Shown piece after piece: positions 1 to 11,240 of a DNA stretch of 64,000 bases. This DNA is from Eublepharis macularius (taxonomy: Eukaryota; Chordata; Lepidosauria; Squamata; Eublepharidae). The notes below the pieces were generated by a model. It did not search any database. It was given only the letters and a program-made list of their open reading frames with translations, and was not told the origin of the DNA. Every line of letters begins with the position of its first letter. The first letter of the stretch is position 1. A program made the position numbers and the translations under genes. The DNA lies in assembly GCF_028583425.1 (NCBI RefSeq), contig NC_072791.1:11799868-11863867 (forward strand), written 5' to 3'.

Positions 1-19
1 CATTAATAGGGACTCCATA

Positions 20-925
20 GTTAAGCTGAAAATGGCCTGATATATAAGGACTGTTCCACTTTACACGATATAGTCCTACATTATTCCAGACTGCACTTAA
101 AATTGATTATTTTAGACCATAATAAGGAAGGTAATTTGATTTAATATATGTAGTTTGGGGTTAGAATCCTAGAATCATAGGGTTGGAAGGGATCTCTAAG
201 GTCATCTAGTCTAATTTCCTGAAAAATACAGGAAATTCACACTTACCTTCCCCCGCCCCCGCCCCCACGCACTGCATACCCAGAAGATGGCAAAACACCA
301 CCAGGATCATCAGCCAAACTGGTCTGGGGAAAATTGCTACCTGACCCCAAAATTGCAATTGGCCTTACCCTGGGCATGCAAGAAGGGGCCGTGAGAACCA
401 ATGTTCTTTTTAATAGATTTCTTATATAGAAAATTTTGTTATTAGGACATTTCTTGAATATTTTTTCAGTTAACGCAATTGAATTACCACTCAGATATGT
501 GCACCTGACAAGGGTGATTTCAATTGAGGCCTCTTAAGTATATATGTCTCTTGAGTTTTGTACAGTAATCAGAAGTAATTTTTAATAAATTTTTGTAAGA
601 AAAACATATTTTATGTCATAATTAAAAATTATAAGTAGTGTAACAAATTTAAACATTTTTAAACTCCTTTTTTCTGTAGCATAATTCCAACTTGGTACAA
701 CATATTATAGCATTTTTTGGAGTTAATGTGTAACAATTATGGTTGACCACTGAAGAAGGCCGTAAGGCCGATATGCGTTTGGTCAGTGGCGTGTAAGGAC
801 TTTGTCTGAGATTTCTGTATGATTTTAATCTGTATTGAGACTATATTTAGCCCTATATTCATTTTTAAAAAAACTATTTTGTAATAAATACATGAATTTT
901 TGCATATTGATATATATTTATGTTC
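20..925 (+). mobile_element. Penelope-like element fragment (unit A)
   Basis: Plus-strand retroelement remnant. Positions about 60-110 and 420-560 match, in inverted orientation, the Penelope-like fragment at about 30050-30345. The 3' tail carries a CTGAAGA-hairpin-GA motif at 750-790, which resembles the tails of other Penelope-type copies here. No long open frame survives. A CR1 fragment interrupts it at about 165-410. A related tail lies at 58430-58610. Family assignment is inferred from these matches, not from an own coding domain. Confidence 0.55.
165..410 (-). mobile_element. CR1 LINE 3'-end fragment
   Basis: The sequence starts with the reverse complement of a CR1 3' end: ATTCTATGATT-like octamers, then the GGTTGGAAGGGA and GTCATCTAGTC motifs typical of CR1 tails. 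Comparison with the related stretch at 30200-30260, which runs through without it, suggests it was inserted into the Penelope fragment. It contains a CCCCCGCC-rich tract. No coding potential. Confidence 0.7.
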
Positions 926-1014
926 TATATTTAGCAATTTAATTCATTTGGGGGGGGGTAAATCCCCCACTCTCCCTCAGTCTTTTTCTAAATATGAAAG
1001 GGCCACAGGAGAAG

Positions 1015-1600
1015 TAGGAATTGAACAGTTCTGCCCTCTCTTCATCGCCTATTACAATTTCACTTCTAGCCTACCATGTCTTTCTCTTTTTCTTACTTTG
1101 AAGATAAGCAAAGAACACCCTTCCTTCTTGTATTTAGCATCTCTGGCTAGCCTAAGCTCATACTGAGTTTCAGCTTTTCTAACTCTCTACCTACAAGCAC
1201 TGGTTATTTGTTTATATTCAGCCTTGGTTATAAGGCCCTCCTTCCATTTCCTAAATGAGTCTCAGCTCTTTAGAAAGCTGTTTATGGAGCCACCTTTGCT
1301 TCTTTAGGCTCCTCCCATTTTTCCTTCTTATAGGAATCATTTGTGATCGTGCCTTCAATATTTCACTTTTAAGAAACTCCCTCGAACCCCCTTCTCCTTA
1401 AGTATTTCTGACCATGGGATTCTACTTCTGCCCAGCATAACTTTAAATTTGTTAAAATGTGCTTTCCGCAAGACCAACCTATATGCCTATGTCCAGCTTT
1501 TCCCTTCCCCAAGACTGTAAATTTCAAAATTATATGGTCAATGTTCACCCTCGTTTCCCTCTCATAAAAACTCTCTGCCCATGAGGAGGCTTTGTTCACA
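1015..1600 (-). mobile_element. Old CR1/L3-type LINE remnant (unit A)
   Basis: AT- and C-rich non-coding sequence that resembles the antisense of the CR1 3' region common in reptile genomes (CTTTTTCTTACTTTG, GTTATTTGTTTATATTCA and similar stretches). It is almost identical to 31544-32130 in unit B and so is older than the duplication. No open frame of note. The identification rests on remembered consensus features. Confidence 0.5.
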
Positions 1601-1811
1601 TCCTATAAACTATTCCTTTTAGTTTACAAACCAATACTTTATCTTAAAAACTATTATTTGTGGAATGCACTAAAAATGCAAAAGTCCTGCCTTTTGCTCT
1701 CGTGTGGTACCGTCCCACTCTCCTGCTGAGAGCCTCTACCGGAAAAGCGCTTCTTAGAAGGAGTGATTTCTGCCTACAGCTTCTGTGAAGTAAAGGAAAG
1801 GGGGCCCTTAC

Positions 1812-1938
1812 CCAGAGAGGCCACATTCTGAAAGTTCTCCTCCATGACTTCCTTGTGAAGGCTTCTTTCTTCCGCATCCAGTAGAGCCCACTCCTCCTCA
1901 GTGAAATAAACTGACACGTCTTCAAAGGTCACCAGACC
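1812..1938 (-). CDS. Gene A KRAB-A box exon
   Basis: A 127-bp exon, the classic KRAB-A size, with acceptor TTTTCAG on the 3' side of 1938 and donor GTAAGG below 1812. It enters in phase 0 and leaves in phase 1. It encodes about 42 residues including [19 protein letters not shown] and [18 protein letters not shown] boxes recruit the co-repressor TRIM28/KAP1 in the nucleus. The MLE triplet important for that contact in mammals reads MEE here, so binding may be weak. The finger exon of this gene would lie left of position 1. The exon differs from the gene B copy at four bases, two of them changing the residue (Leu/Pro, Tyr/His). Confidence 0.9.
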
Positions 1939-2187
1939 CTGAAAAGAGAAAAAAAGAAACCCCTCTATCCTGTCAGAGAATGGAAGAAATCTTCCCCTTA
2001 CGAGGAAAAGCCAAAATGACTATAACTAGAAGGTGGCTTGCGGATTCAAACTTCCATCAGATCTTTCCATTTTCCTTCTAGTGAACAGCAGACAGCAATC
2101 AAGGCAAAGAGTGTGAAGGGTTATGTGCTAGGGAGGGGTGGGTGGTGCATGGAGGCACCTGGGGTCATGAACTGCAATCCTGCTTAC

Positions 2188-2267
2188 CTGTTCTGGCCCC
2201 ATAGAAGTTGCGTCCTCCTTGCTGCAAAGATATGGCAAATATTTTATGGCTGGTTTCACAGCTTCAC
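2188..2267 (-). CDS. Gene A 80-bp linker exon between SCAN and KRAB
   Basis: Small coding exon bounded by acceptor TTTTTTCAG and donor GTAAGC. It enters in phase 1 and leaves in phase 0, matching the 43-bp exon before it and the KRAB exon after it. It encodes a linker with the stretches VKPAIKYLPYL and KEDATSMGPEQ and no known domain. The sequence is identical to the gene B copy at 32703-32782. The splice signals and phase agreement are seen in the sequence; expression is inferred. Confidence 0.75.
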
Positions 2268-3859
2268 CTGAAAAAATCAAATGGTAATTGAAAGACATGT
2301 GATATGTTTCAAGTATTTAGTTTTTCAATTCCTTGCGTGGGGAAGAAAAGGTTCTCCCTCTCTTGCTTCGTGCTCACAACCATTCTTGCATCCTTATATA
2401 AGATTGTTTGGATTTTGCAATTGTATGGAACCAGTCTTGCTACAGTTATCACAGACATTGGTACAGACAGAAGAAGGAAGAACTCTGAAATGCAAGGAAC
2501 AGGTCACTCTAAACCCACTGATAGAATCGCAGCGACCGTACCCAAGAATCTCTATCCCAAACAACCGGGTGAGTCTCCACCCCGGCACCATCTCACTCTG
2601 TCACTGCAAATGCAGAGTCCAAGGTGAAACTGATGCGGAAGATTTTATCTAGAATGTGCTGAGCAAAATGGTCCCAGTGGGTCCCAGAGCCCTCGACTTC
2701 CTCCTCCATCCAGATCCCAACAGGCCTCTGACCGTCCAGAACAGCTCCGCTAGCCTACACTGTGCAGACGCAAGGGTGGCTTAGTTGTATTCATTACCAC
2801 CATCCCTGCCACGGATTAGACTTCCTGTCTCCCATACCATCGCCCTGTATTTTTCATTGTCCAGAGCCCCTTAGCATACCAAGAGGCTGTCTGTCCCCAG
2901 GACAATTTCCTTATTCCTGAGTCAACCAGGATATTGATAGAAGCTCTAACCATATCAGCAGGAATTTCCCCCAGTGCCACCTGAAAACCGGTTAGATCCA
3001 TCAGCCTGAGAGGGCAGATCACCATAAGTGATCCCTACCCCTGCGCAGTCTTGGCATCTTTGGAAGCCTAAACCACCGCAAGTAGTGACCTGTGCATAAC
3101 AATGTGACCATCTTCAGTCCCCCCACCTTTACATTACCTTCCTTCTGCCCAAAGTAAAAAACATCACATCAAGAATGTGTCCTGCAGCGTGTGAGGCCTG
3201 TTATTATCTGAGATAGGCCCACGGTTGCCATGGAGGCCTGAAATCCTGAACTCCTTCCCATGAGGTAGCCGCTCGATGGATGTTGAAGTCCGCCAGAACA
3301 ATTATGTTACTATGGCATAAGATCTCCTAAAGCCTTAAAGTTTTCTTCCTGTTCTTATTGGCTCCACTCACGATATTCCCAATTTTTCACATCAATTTAC
3401 ATTAATCATTATTTTTTTTGTATTCAGAGGCAGCTTTGTTCTCAACGCCCTGACTGCTGACACTAGAGGAGAGGTGGACTGGAAATGTTTTCGTCATATT
3501 TCTCTCATACATTTAGAAGATTCTCACTTATGACTTTAGCATTATTAAAGTATAAATCCCTATCATTTTTCTTTATTTGCAACCACACACCTACTAGCAT
3601 ATTACCAAGTAGTTACCCTAACTGGTAACCATGTTACCCTTTCACAAATATGCTACAATTAGAGATGGATTAGGCAATTAATTTGCACTGGTTTTAAATC
3701 GATTCTAGGTTTTCCTTCCCCAAAGGGATATTTCTAAACCGAGAAGCTCGAGGGACCATCTTTCTCACACTAGACCAACAGGGGGAGGGGGGACATAAAA
3801 GCAGCCCGCCTAATCTCAAAGAGGCCATTGAGTGGGTAGGACAGCCCTTTTGATCTTAC

Positions 3860-3902
3860 CCAGAAAAGCTGCTCCGGGGTAACACTCGATCCTTTCCTGC
3901 AC
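3860..3902 (-). CDS. Gene A 43-bp exon after SCAN
   Basis: Minute exon bounded by acceptor CTCTTTCAG and donor GTAAGATC. It enters in phase 0 and leaves in phase 1 and encodes VQERIECYPGAAFL. It joins the SCAN exon to the linker exon without breaking the frame, and its gene B copy (41665-41707) keeps length, signals and phase. Short exons between the SCAN and KRAB exons are usual in this gene class. Confidence 0.75.
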
Positions 3903-4066
3903 CTGAAAGAGAAGTGGGGATCCCACAAAGAAGAAACGGTTGAGAAAGGGAAAAGGAAAAAGGCTGGGGGTGGAGTCTAAAAAAGTTGATACCATCTTAA
4001 CAAATTTCGAGGGTTTCCTTAATAATATCTTGTGCCCCACATACTATCTAGAGGAATCCCTCTTAC

Positions 4067-4543
4067 CTGCTTATCTTGATTTTCATCTGCTGCGTGGCTG
4101 AGAAGGAACCCTTCTGCCAGGGCCACCGCCTGGGAACTAGTCTCCGGCCCGCATTCCCTGACCCAGCTCTCCATCTCTGGGGGCAGGATGGCCAGGAAAC
4201 GGTCGAGTATCACCAGGTCCAGGATCTCCTTTTTGCTGTGCCTTTCTGGCTTCAGCCACTGGAGGCAAAGGTGGTGGAGTCGGCTGCAGACCTTTCGGGG
4301 TCCTTCGACCTCTTGATATTGGAATTGCCTGAATTGCTGGTGCTCCACGTCTGAGGGGGGGAAATCCTCTCCAAGGCTCTTCTGCAAGGTTCCTTCCCAC
4401 AGTTCCCTTCTGCTCCACGCCATGCTATCCTCAGGGCCCTTTCTTGCTTCGGGACCAACTGAGTCCAGCTCTCCCCTCATCCTCTCTTCCTCCAAGGCCT
4501 CCCCCTGGAGCAGTATATCACCCTCTTCCTCTGCCAGATTCTT
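4067..4543 (-). CDS. Gene A SCAN domain exon
   Basis: Exon encoding a SCAN oligomerisation domain: [71 protein letters not shown] domains mediate homo- and hetero-dimers among zinc finger proteins. The donor GTAAGAGG follows codon Gln in phase 0. The 5' edge is the likely acceptor TTGACAG at 4544-4550, which follows an in-frame stop; the first ATG lies at 4478-4480, so translation starts there or in an unseen upstream exon. It is a close paralogue of 42242-42718. SCAN is known to derive from a retrotransposon capsid, but this is a domesticated host exon. Confidence 0.92.
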
Positions 4544-4988
4544 CTGTCAAGGAAGGTGCTGGATCTATGACCTCCTCCAAAGAGAAGACTGATCTATTGG
4601 AGAGAGAGAGAGAGAAATACGGACACCTCCATCTAAAGAGGTGACCCATGACTCATGAAAGGTCATGGACCGTCCCAGAATCAAAGGAATTTGTAGATAA
4701 GAAACCAGACCTAGTAAGTGAAGATGAGCTTCCACACAGCTCATCTCTGCTTATTAAGCATCTCCCCTCTGCTTAATAAAAGCCTCTTACATAATAAGCG
4801 GCCCTGATCTGAGGTTACTTAAATTCAGAGACTGGAGTCATGAACTGACAAGACAGATCTTCCTACGAACTTGAAAAATGCCATTGGTTTGCAGAAAAAT
4901 CTGAAATCTAAAAATAAAATAAAATGGGGTTTTAAAATTACACAAAGGAGTACCAGTAGCTTTAACAAGATGCCCTCAGTGGCTGTTG

Positions 4989-5255
4989 GCAGCAGAGGGT
5001 AGGACGCAAAGCAATGGGCTAAAACTACATGCACAAAGGTACCGGCTGGATATTAGGAAAAACTTTTTCACGGTCAGAGTAGTTCAAAAGTGGAATCAGC
5101 TGCCTAGGTAGGTGGTGAGCTCCCCTTCGCTGGCAGTTTTCAAGAAGAGGCTGGATGAATACTTGTCAGAGATGCTTTAGGCTGATCCTGCACTGGGCAG
5201 GGGGTTGGACTAGATGGTCTGTATGGCCCCTTCCAACTCTATGATTCTATTCTAT
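4989..5255 (+). mobile_element. CR1 LINE 3' end, 5'-truncated
   Basis: Typical CR1 tail: GGTTGGACTAGATGGTCTG, then CCTTCCAACTCTATGATTC and the terminal ATTCTAT repeats. The paralogous site in unit B (about 43160) lacks it, with GGCTGTTG running straight into CTAGGCAACC, so the insertion is younger than the A-B duplication. A 4-bp GTTG flanks both sides. It is about 267 bp and non-coding. Confidence 0.85.
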
Positions 5256-5482
5256 GTTGCTAGGCAACCATGATAGGCTAGCCAGTAATCCAGGTTCAGT
5301 TGTCAGTAAAATGCAAAGGGAAGTGGCAGGGTCCTTTCTGGGGCTATTTTATCTTCTGAGAGAGGATTCATTGGGGCCAAACCCAGAAGCAACTACAAGG
5401 ACATTTGATACCACATAACTTGCATGACTCACTCATTCAGGACTGGCTGCTTGCTCCTGTTCAAAAGCATCCCCCTCCCCCC

Positions 5483-5835
5483 AAAACCAGTGTAGTGTAT
5501 TGGCCAGAGTTTCAGAGTAGGATCTGGGAGACTCAGGTTCTAATCACCACTCCCCTGTGGAAGCTCACTGGATCACATTAATCCAGTCACACACTACAGC
5601 CTAACCTACTTTTCTGCATAGTGGTTAAGTAGTTCGGCTGTGAATCCGCACTCTACTGGTTCAGATCCCACTACTGCCATGTGCTCAGTAGGTGGCCTTA
5701 GGTAAGCCACTCCTCTCACTCTTTTTCCTGAACTGTATTGTGGGGATAATAATAACACTAACTTGTTCACCACTCCAGGTGAGGCACTAATCTATCTAGA
5801 AGAGCAGTATATAAGCGCAGTTATTATTATTATTC
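5483..5835 (+). mobile_element. tRNA-derived SINE fragments (unit A)
   Basis: Two tandem SINE heads. The first reads CCAGTGTAGTGTATTGGCC with GGTTCTAATC. The second reads AGTGGTTAAGTAGTTCGGC with a B-box-like GGTTCAGATCC, followed by CTTAGGTAAGCCACTC and an (ATT)n tail. The same pair sits in unit B at about 43388-43720, so it predates the duplication. The head is tRNA-like, but the parent tRNA is not assigned. Confidence 0.65.
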
Positions 5836-6397
5836 AGGGTTCTTGTGATGTTAATATGGAGGCAAGAAGAATGATGTCAGTGGCTTTGGGTGGAGAAATT
5901 GTGGAGAAATGCAATATATAAATGAAGTAAATAAACAATAAATATATAGAGATATACATATGAAGATGGGGCAGCAGGCAAAAGGTACATTGTTTATTGG
6001 GTATGAAGGAGAGAAGGATGTAGGGAAAGGTGAGCACATGGAAGCTGCCAAGGAGAGAAACGGGAAATAGAGTCAGGAAGGGGATACAGGGAGGTGAAGA
6101 AGGGGGCACAGAAAGGTGGGTGAGAAAAAGAGAAGGAAGCAGGAAAGGGGGAGAAGATATGGGGGCAGGGAAGTGAAAGAGGATATGGTGGGGCAGGGGA
6201 AATGAGATGCCCCCTGAAAGTCCTTGCGGGACCCCACTTGTTGCTTAACTATAAAGATCCCTGCAGCATTTAGATGCCAGAGAACATGACATGGGACTAG
6301 GAGTGGAGTGCATATTTACGAAATGGTTGAGAAGTTAGAAAGAGTGAATCAGGAACAGAGGTGAGCAACTGAAAGTCCCAGAAATGCTGAATCTCTT
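5836..6397. other. Purine-rich non-coding stretch
   Basis: From about 5930 to 6200 the plus strand is strongly purine-rich (GGAGAGAAGG and GGGGAGAAG runs), partly shared with 43840-44010 in unit B. Open frames here are low-complexity and are not accepted as genes. Nothing else is recognised. Confidence 0.5.
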
Positions 6398-6558
6398 GAA
6401 TCATGCAGCAAACAACTGAACAAGCTTTCAGGAGCAGTGTCAGAAATATAGGTCCTAAGACCAACGGGAAAACAATTATTTATCAATCATATATTACATA
6501 TACCTAATCATTATTTTAATATAGCATATTACAATATTGCAGCCAATTTTTATCTTCG

Positions 6559-6850
6559 ATGGCTGTTGTGGGTTTTCCGGGCTGTATTGCCGTGGTCTTG
6601 GCATTGTAGTTCCTGACGTTTCGCCAGCAGCTGTGGCTGGCATCTTCAGAGGTGTAGCACCAAAAGACAGAGATCTCTCAGTGTCACTGAGAGACACTGA
6701 GAGATCTCTGTCTTTTGGTGCTACACCTCTGAAGATGCCAGCCACAGCTGCTGGCGAAACGTCAGGAACTACAATGCCAAGACCACGGCAATACAGCCCG
6801 GAAAACCCACAACAGCCATCGTTCTCCGGCCGTGAAAGCCTTCGACAATA
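6559..6850. repeat. Perfect 127-bp-arm palindrome, Penelope-derived
   Basis: Arms 6559-6685 and 6693-6819 are exact reverse complements separated by 7 bp; a single-copy tail runs to 6850. The insert is flanked by a 15-bp duplication, CAATTTTTATCTTCG, at 6544-6558 and 6851-6865. Each arm holds a CTGAAGA hairpin GAAACGTC motif. Related copies sit at 34738-35433 and 25098-25263. Such inverted terminal arrangements are known for Penelope-like elements; the assignment of this small family to them is inference. Confidence 0.8.
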
Positions 6851-7524
6851 CAATTTTTATCTTCGTTTTACAAGTTTCAGCATATAATTTATATTACATA
6901 TATCATTCAAGAATCCTCCCCAGGAGGATCAAGGGGTGCAGCGGCAAATTAATGACTTGTACTATATCAAAGTCCTTTCAGGAGCTGGTTAAACAAGTTC
7001 ATGGTTTGTTCCAAGATGAAAAGTGGAACCTTCAATGGTGCCCGGAACTAAGGCCGGCAATTTCCAACTAGTTCTTCGTCCCCACGGACTTCCTCAGGAG
7101 CAACCATTTACAACTACATAAAAATGAATAAATATTACATAAATTCATTTTAGCTCATTTATATATTCTCTAATAGTACATTGATTGATTATTTTATATA
7201 TTACACATTACCAATAGTCTTGCTAAAACATCTACATGTGCTCACCCATCCAAAGTCATTTAACAGGCACACCGTCAGTTCACCCAATGACGTGGAAAAC
7301 TCCTACGTGATGCAGTTCCTAGCGTTCACATTTTTGTACAAAAAAAGATTTACAATACAGGGAGGTACCAATAACATCCATGATCTCATCACAAATCGGT
7401 GACACCTGCAAGTTACAACCTCAATTTCTCAGTATATCCTGAAATAACTTACACCCTGTAATGACAAAATGCCTATACGGGTTACTAAAGACAATGTGGA
7501 TTCCATTCTACAAAGGCACTACAC

Positions 7525-8160
7525 TCAAACCAGAAAGCTTTTCAGTGGTAATTCATTATTAAGTCCCCGTGGTGATAAGGTTTTTAGCATATGAATCCAC
7601 CTCGCCTCCTTTCTCAATAGAGTTAGTTGCGAGTCAGATTCTTTGGTGGTAGTAAAGAGTCCTGCTACTTTTATCTCCTCTGCCTTATGTTTCTCATCTA
7701 AAAAATGTTGTGTTAAAGGGGCTTCCTTCACCCCATTACGTATTCTGGATACGTGTTCCAGAATACGCACTCTCAGAGGTCGGGTTGTGCTGCCCACATA
7801 TAATTTTGGGCAAGGGCATATTATTAAGTACACCACTCCCACAGTTTGACACGTTATGAATTGTTTCAAATTAATTACAATCCTTTTACTTGGTAAATCC
7901 ACTGTCTCCCCCTGCAGCATGAATTTACAAGCTGCACAATAAGCGCAGTTAAAAGTTCCCCGAGGGGGTGGTAGCCTACCCAACGAATAATCCTCACTTT
8001 CAATCTCCTGTAACCCAGAGTGGACCAACATATCCTTAATGTTTTTTGTACGTCTGTATCCAATGTTTGGTGTCATTTCACATCCTGGGATGTCATTAAT
8101 GATGGGCCAATGTTTATTAATTATTCTCCTAATTTGCCTTGATAGTGGAGTATAATCCAT
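7525..8160 (-). CDS. Penelope-like GIY-YIG endonuclease region (partial)
   Basis: A 211-residue open frame with the C-terminal part of a Penelope-like polyprotein. Central cysteine-rich segment CAYCAACKFM, then the GIY-YIG signature as GVVYLIICPC and LYVGSTTRPLRVRILEH, then the typical tail ARWIHMLKTLSPRGLNNE. In the active element this domain nicks the target for reverse transcription. The reverse transcriptase domain that should precede it is absent. No selection on host function is suggested. Confidence 0.85.
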   Translation of the reverse strand: MDYTPLSRQIRRIINKHWPIINDIPGCEMTPNIGYRRTKNIKDMLVHSGLQEIESEDYSLGRLPPPRGTFNCAYCAACKFMLQGETVDLPSKRIVINLKQFITCQTVGVVYLIICPCPKLYVGSTTRPLRVRILEHVSRIRNGVKEAPLTQHFLDEKHKAEEIKVAGLFTTTKESDSQLTLLRKEARWIHMLKTLSPRGLNNELPLKSFLV

Positions 8161-8287
8161 TGCCCATGTGAGCCGGTCTGTTAAATCCTCACTTTTCCTA
8201 CAAAAAAGTGAGTCCCTAGGAGTATCACTAGATCTTTGTACAAAGAATCATGCAGCAAACAACTGAACAAGCTTTCAGGAGCAGTGT

Positions 8288-9687
8288 GGCTTGTCCATGG
8301 AAGCTGCCGGAACCATGGAAGAGCCAGAGACAAGGAAGGGGGCTCGGTCCCTAAGTTGGCAGGGCCCCAATCTACTGATTGGTTTCATACCTTTCCACTA
8401 ACTGCGCAGACGAGAACTCTAAATATGATAACAAGTTGGAAGTGGTGTATATGCTGACTAAAAATGAGGTTTTTGAAGGGTACCTTTTAAAGTAAAGAGT
8501 TGATCTGTAAATACTATCTTGATAGGTTGCTTTCAGTCGACAAAGCCCTATTTGTTGTCATTCAAGGATCTATGTTTTTATACTCCGGACGGGTTTTTTA
8601 TGCTGGATTTTTAATTGATATCTGTTAATCTTTTATGTTTTCTTTACACTGTGCTTTTTCAGCCGCTTCAGTCAGGTTCTCTGGAGAGGTAGCACAGAAA
8701 TTCCCTAAAGAAATAAATATCTTTGTTATCGAAAGAAGAAAAGACAGGCAGTGATCTCAGTGGCTCATTTGAGAAACCCAAGTCTGTGACTTCACAGGGC
8801 TTGGTGACTTGTTAAGAATTGGTCGCATCGTCCGAGGTGTCCATGATTTAAAGAGCACAGGGGGATTTCTAGAAGCCAAAGATCTTCCACTAGCAAAGGC
8901 AACTGACGTGTGCCAGGCTGCAGAAGTCAGTCAGAAAACAGGATTTTCAGGCAAGAAAATACGTGCTGAGTCTGTGGAGAAAACTGTACCTTCAGTAATA
9001 TATAAAGCATGAAGAGGGGAACCCTCCAAAAATCCATTCTTTCTATTCCAGATGAGCAAGAAAAACAAGGCCACGTGGGAACACAACTGCACCACAGCAG
9101 CACCAAGCTTATGAAAAACATTACAGGACTGCCTCTCTATCTATGCTCACCCCAGCAGCTTCAGTCCTCTGACTAGGGCCCTCTAGGGTGCCACCCTGAA
9201 AATGGGCAAAATCTACAGTTGCCTGCTGTTACACACTGCTTGGGAGATCTGAGTCATTTGTTAGGGTCAAAATATGCTGGGAATCTGAAGCCTTTGTGGG
9301 GAGGTGGTATGGCCCTTTGTTTATTCTTTATCGGGAAAGGCTCTGCATAATAAATGGATACAGTGCTCCATTGGGCTTGTGGGAGGACTTCTCTACCTTC
9401 GCTGCCTAGTCTGGCTTCTGGCCACCTGGTATTGACTTGTTGGTTTAATGCAGGCTCCATCTTTTGTTTCCAGGCCCATGCTGGGATCAAAATGGGGGCA
9501 TCAAAATGGGATCCCCGTAAGGCTAGGGTCCTGAGGGGTTAGACCGCTCATGTGCATTCTGTGTATGCACAACCACTCTCTGTGGTTTCCTAGAGGGGAA
9601 ACCATCAAACCAGAGAATCTCTATCCCCTTTAGTAAAGCAAGGGGAGGGCTGAGGCTTGCTGCGCTGCAGAGTTTAAAAGGTGGCCG
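8288..9687. other. Unassigned non-coding stretch
   Basis: I recognise no gene, splice-bounded exon or repeat family here. Short open frames (for example 8809-9012) lack homology or motifs. From about 9450 to 9560 the sequence is shared with unit B 44020-44120 (GGGATCAAAATGGGGGCATC), and 9590-9640 is the paralogue of the LINE insertion site at 44614. So at least its right part belongs to the duplicated block. Confidence 0.5.
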
Positions 9688-10424
9688 GAGATGCCTCCCT
9701 TATTGCAAGAAGGACTCAGCTCCACCCCCAGGAAAGAGTTGCTCCCAGAGAGAAAGCAGAAAAGCCCTGGAGGTCAACGGAGCCCTCTGGCTACTAAGGC
9801 CAAAAGCAGGGAGGCCTTTTGCAAAGGAAATGTTAGTCCGTTGCTTACCTTTTTTAAAAAAGTCCTCCGGGGTTGCCTCGCCTCCCCTTCCCCATTCAAC
9901 ACAGGAAGTGACAGTGGCAAGTCAGGTGACTGTATCTCTCCAAGCCTCTCTAGGAATCGAGACTCCTTCCCTTTAACCCTTAGATGGACCGTGCAGCAAG
10001 CCAAAAAAAAAAAACCCCTACTTTTGGCTTTGCCCTGCGAAGGGTGCATTTTTAGACTGAAACAAAATAAAACCACCCTATAGGCAGCACCACAACAATC
10101 ACATATCAGCCCCTTCAGGGCTGTTGCAGCACAATAACAAAAATCCAAGGCATGGATCCTCAAGAATTCTGAGAATTTTTAACCCCCCCCCCCCAGCTGC
10201 CCATCAAATCATATGTAATGTCCATAGCTACTGATTGCACCACAAAAACCAGCATTCCCCACTTGGAGAGCTGCCGTGGAGCAAAAACATGATTTAAAGG
10301 CACGTGTCTTCATGAACCTGGAGTTGCTGTTGGAAGTTCTCCTTCAGTTTATTATTCTGTCTTTTTGTATTGAGCAGTTATCAATGTTGACACCATGTTG
10401 TACAATACATTCTATAAAATGCCC

Positions 10425-10994
10425 TGGCCAGAGGGGGGGTGCGCACCTTCCATGCACACACCCCTACCGTGCTGCGTGCCCCCGCGCACAGCAGCCCCAG
10501 GATCAGGCCTGTTTTGGCCTGGATCGGGGCCCCTGTGGAGCCCCTGTGGAGCGTGGGAGCGTTCCTGCGCTCCGCAGGGGCCCACAACGGGCCCAACCCG
10601 TGCCAAAACGGGCCTGATCCATGCCCGTTTTGGCACGGATCGGGTCCGTTTTGGTGCGGATTGGGCCTGTTGTGGGCCCCTGCGGAGTGCAGGAACGCTC
10701 CCACGCCCCACAGGCGCCCACAACGGGCCCAATCCGCGTCAAAAACCCAATCCGTGCCAAAACAGGCATGGATCAGGCCCGTTGTGGGCCCCTGTGGGGC
10801 GTGGGGGCGTTCCTGCGCTCGGCAGGGGCCCACCACGGGCCCAATCTGCTCCCAAACGGGGGCTGCGTGATGACGTCACTCCCAGAAGTGACGTCATCAA
10901 GCTTGCAGGAGCACATGCGCACACCCGCTCCTCCAAGGTAAGAGCCAGGCCCAAATCTCCCGCAGGGAGATCGAGGGGGCCTGGCAACCCTAGC
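10425..10994. repeat. GC-rich palindromic minisatellite block ending in a TAGGGTTGCCAGG-type terminus
   Basis: Alternating direct and inverted copies of two modules, GTGCCAAAACGGGC and GGGCCCCTGCGGAGCG with GGAACGCTCCCACGC, fill 10490-10870. They are followed by ATGACGTCAC boxes and end CCTGGCAACCCTA at about 10992, the terminus of the MITE family at 11325. Unit B has unrelated DNA at this place. Many overlapping open frames on both strands result from the repeat and are not genes. Confidence 0.65.
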
Positions 10995-11240
10995 TCCACA
11001 AGAGCAGGGCCTTTTCAGATATAGCACCACCAGGTGTGGAAGGCCCTCCTCTCAGCCTGTTGACCTTTTGGTGGTGCCAAAGCCCACTTCTATGCCCAAC
11101 AAATTTTAGGTTGCCCACTAGATTCTGTTTGCATTTGTATTTGTTGCTGCTTACTGTTGTGATTCCCCCCCCCTCCATTGCTTTGTGTTTGTGATTCTCC
11201 CTTTATTTATTTTGTATCAATGTAAAAAGCACCCTTAGCA
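10995..11240 (+). mobile_element. L2-type LINE 3'-end fragment
   Basis: Resembles the 3' region of L2-like LINEs of reptiles: AGAGCAGGGCCTTTTCAG, CACCACCAGGTGTGGAAGGC, CCCTCCTCTCAGCC and a downstream TTGTATTTGTTGCTG. The unit B copy lies at 49110-49360. Non-coding. Confidence 0.5.

Larger units (their letters stand above)
6441..8244 (-). mobile_element. Penelope-like retroelement, 5'-truncated
   Basis: Identified by its GIY-YIG endonuclease frame (7525-8160). It is flanked by an identical 43-bp direct repeat, 6398-6440 and 8245-8287, starting GAATCATGCAGC and ending GAGCAGTGT, which I read as a target-site duplication. The reverse transcriptase part is missing, so this is a dead 5'-truncated copy. 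A second Penelope-derived insertion (6559-6850) lies inside its 3' non-coding tail. The tail has a CTGAGGA-GTCC-GTGG-GGAC hairpin at about 7073-7097. Confidence 0.85.

Noticed and set aside
8809-9012. 67-codon open frame as a small gene
   Set aside because: No recognisable domain, no splice signals, not shared with unit B; length expected by chance.
10381-11030. Overlapping open frames on both strands
   Set aside because: Caused by a GC-rich inverted and direct repeat array; mirror-image proteins on opposite strands show there is no coding constraint.
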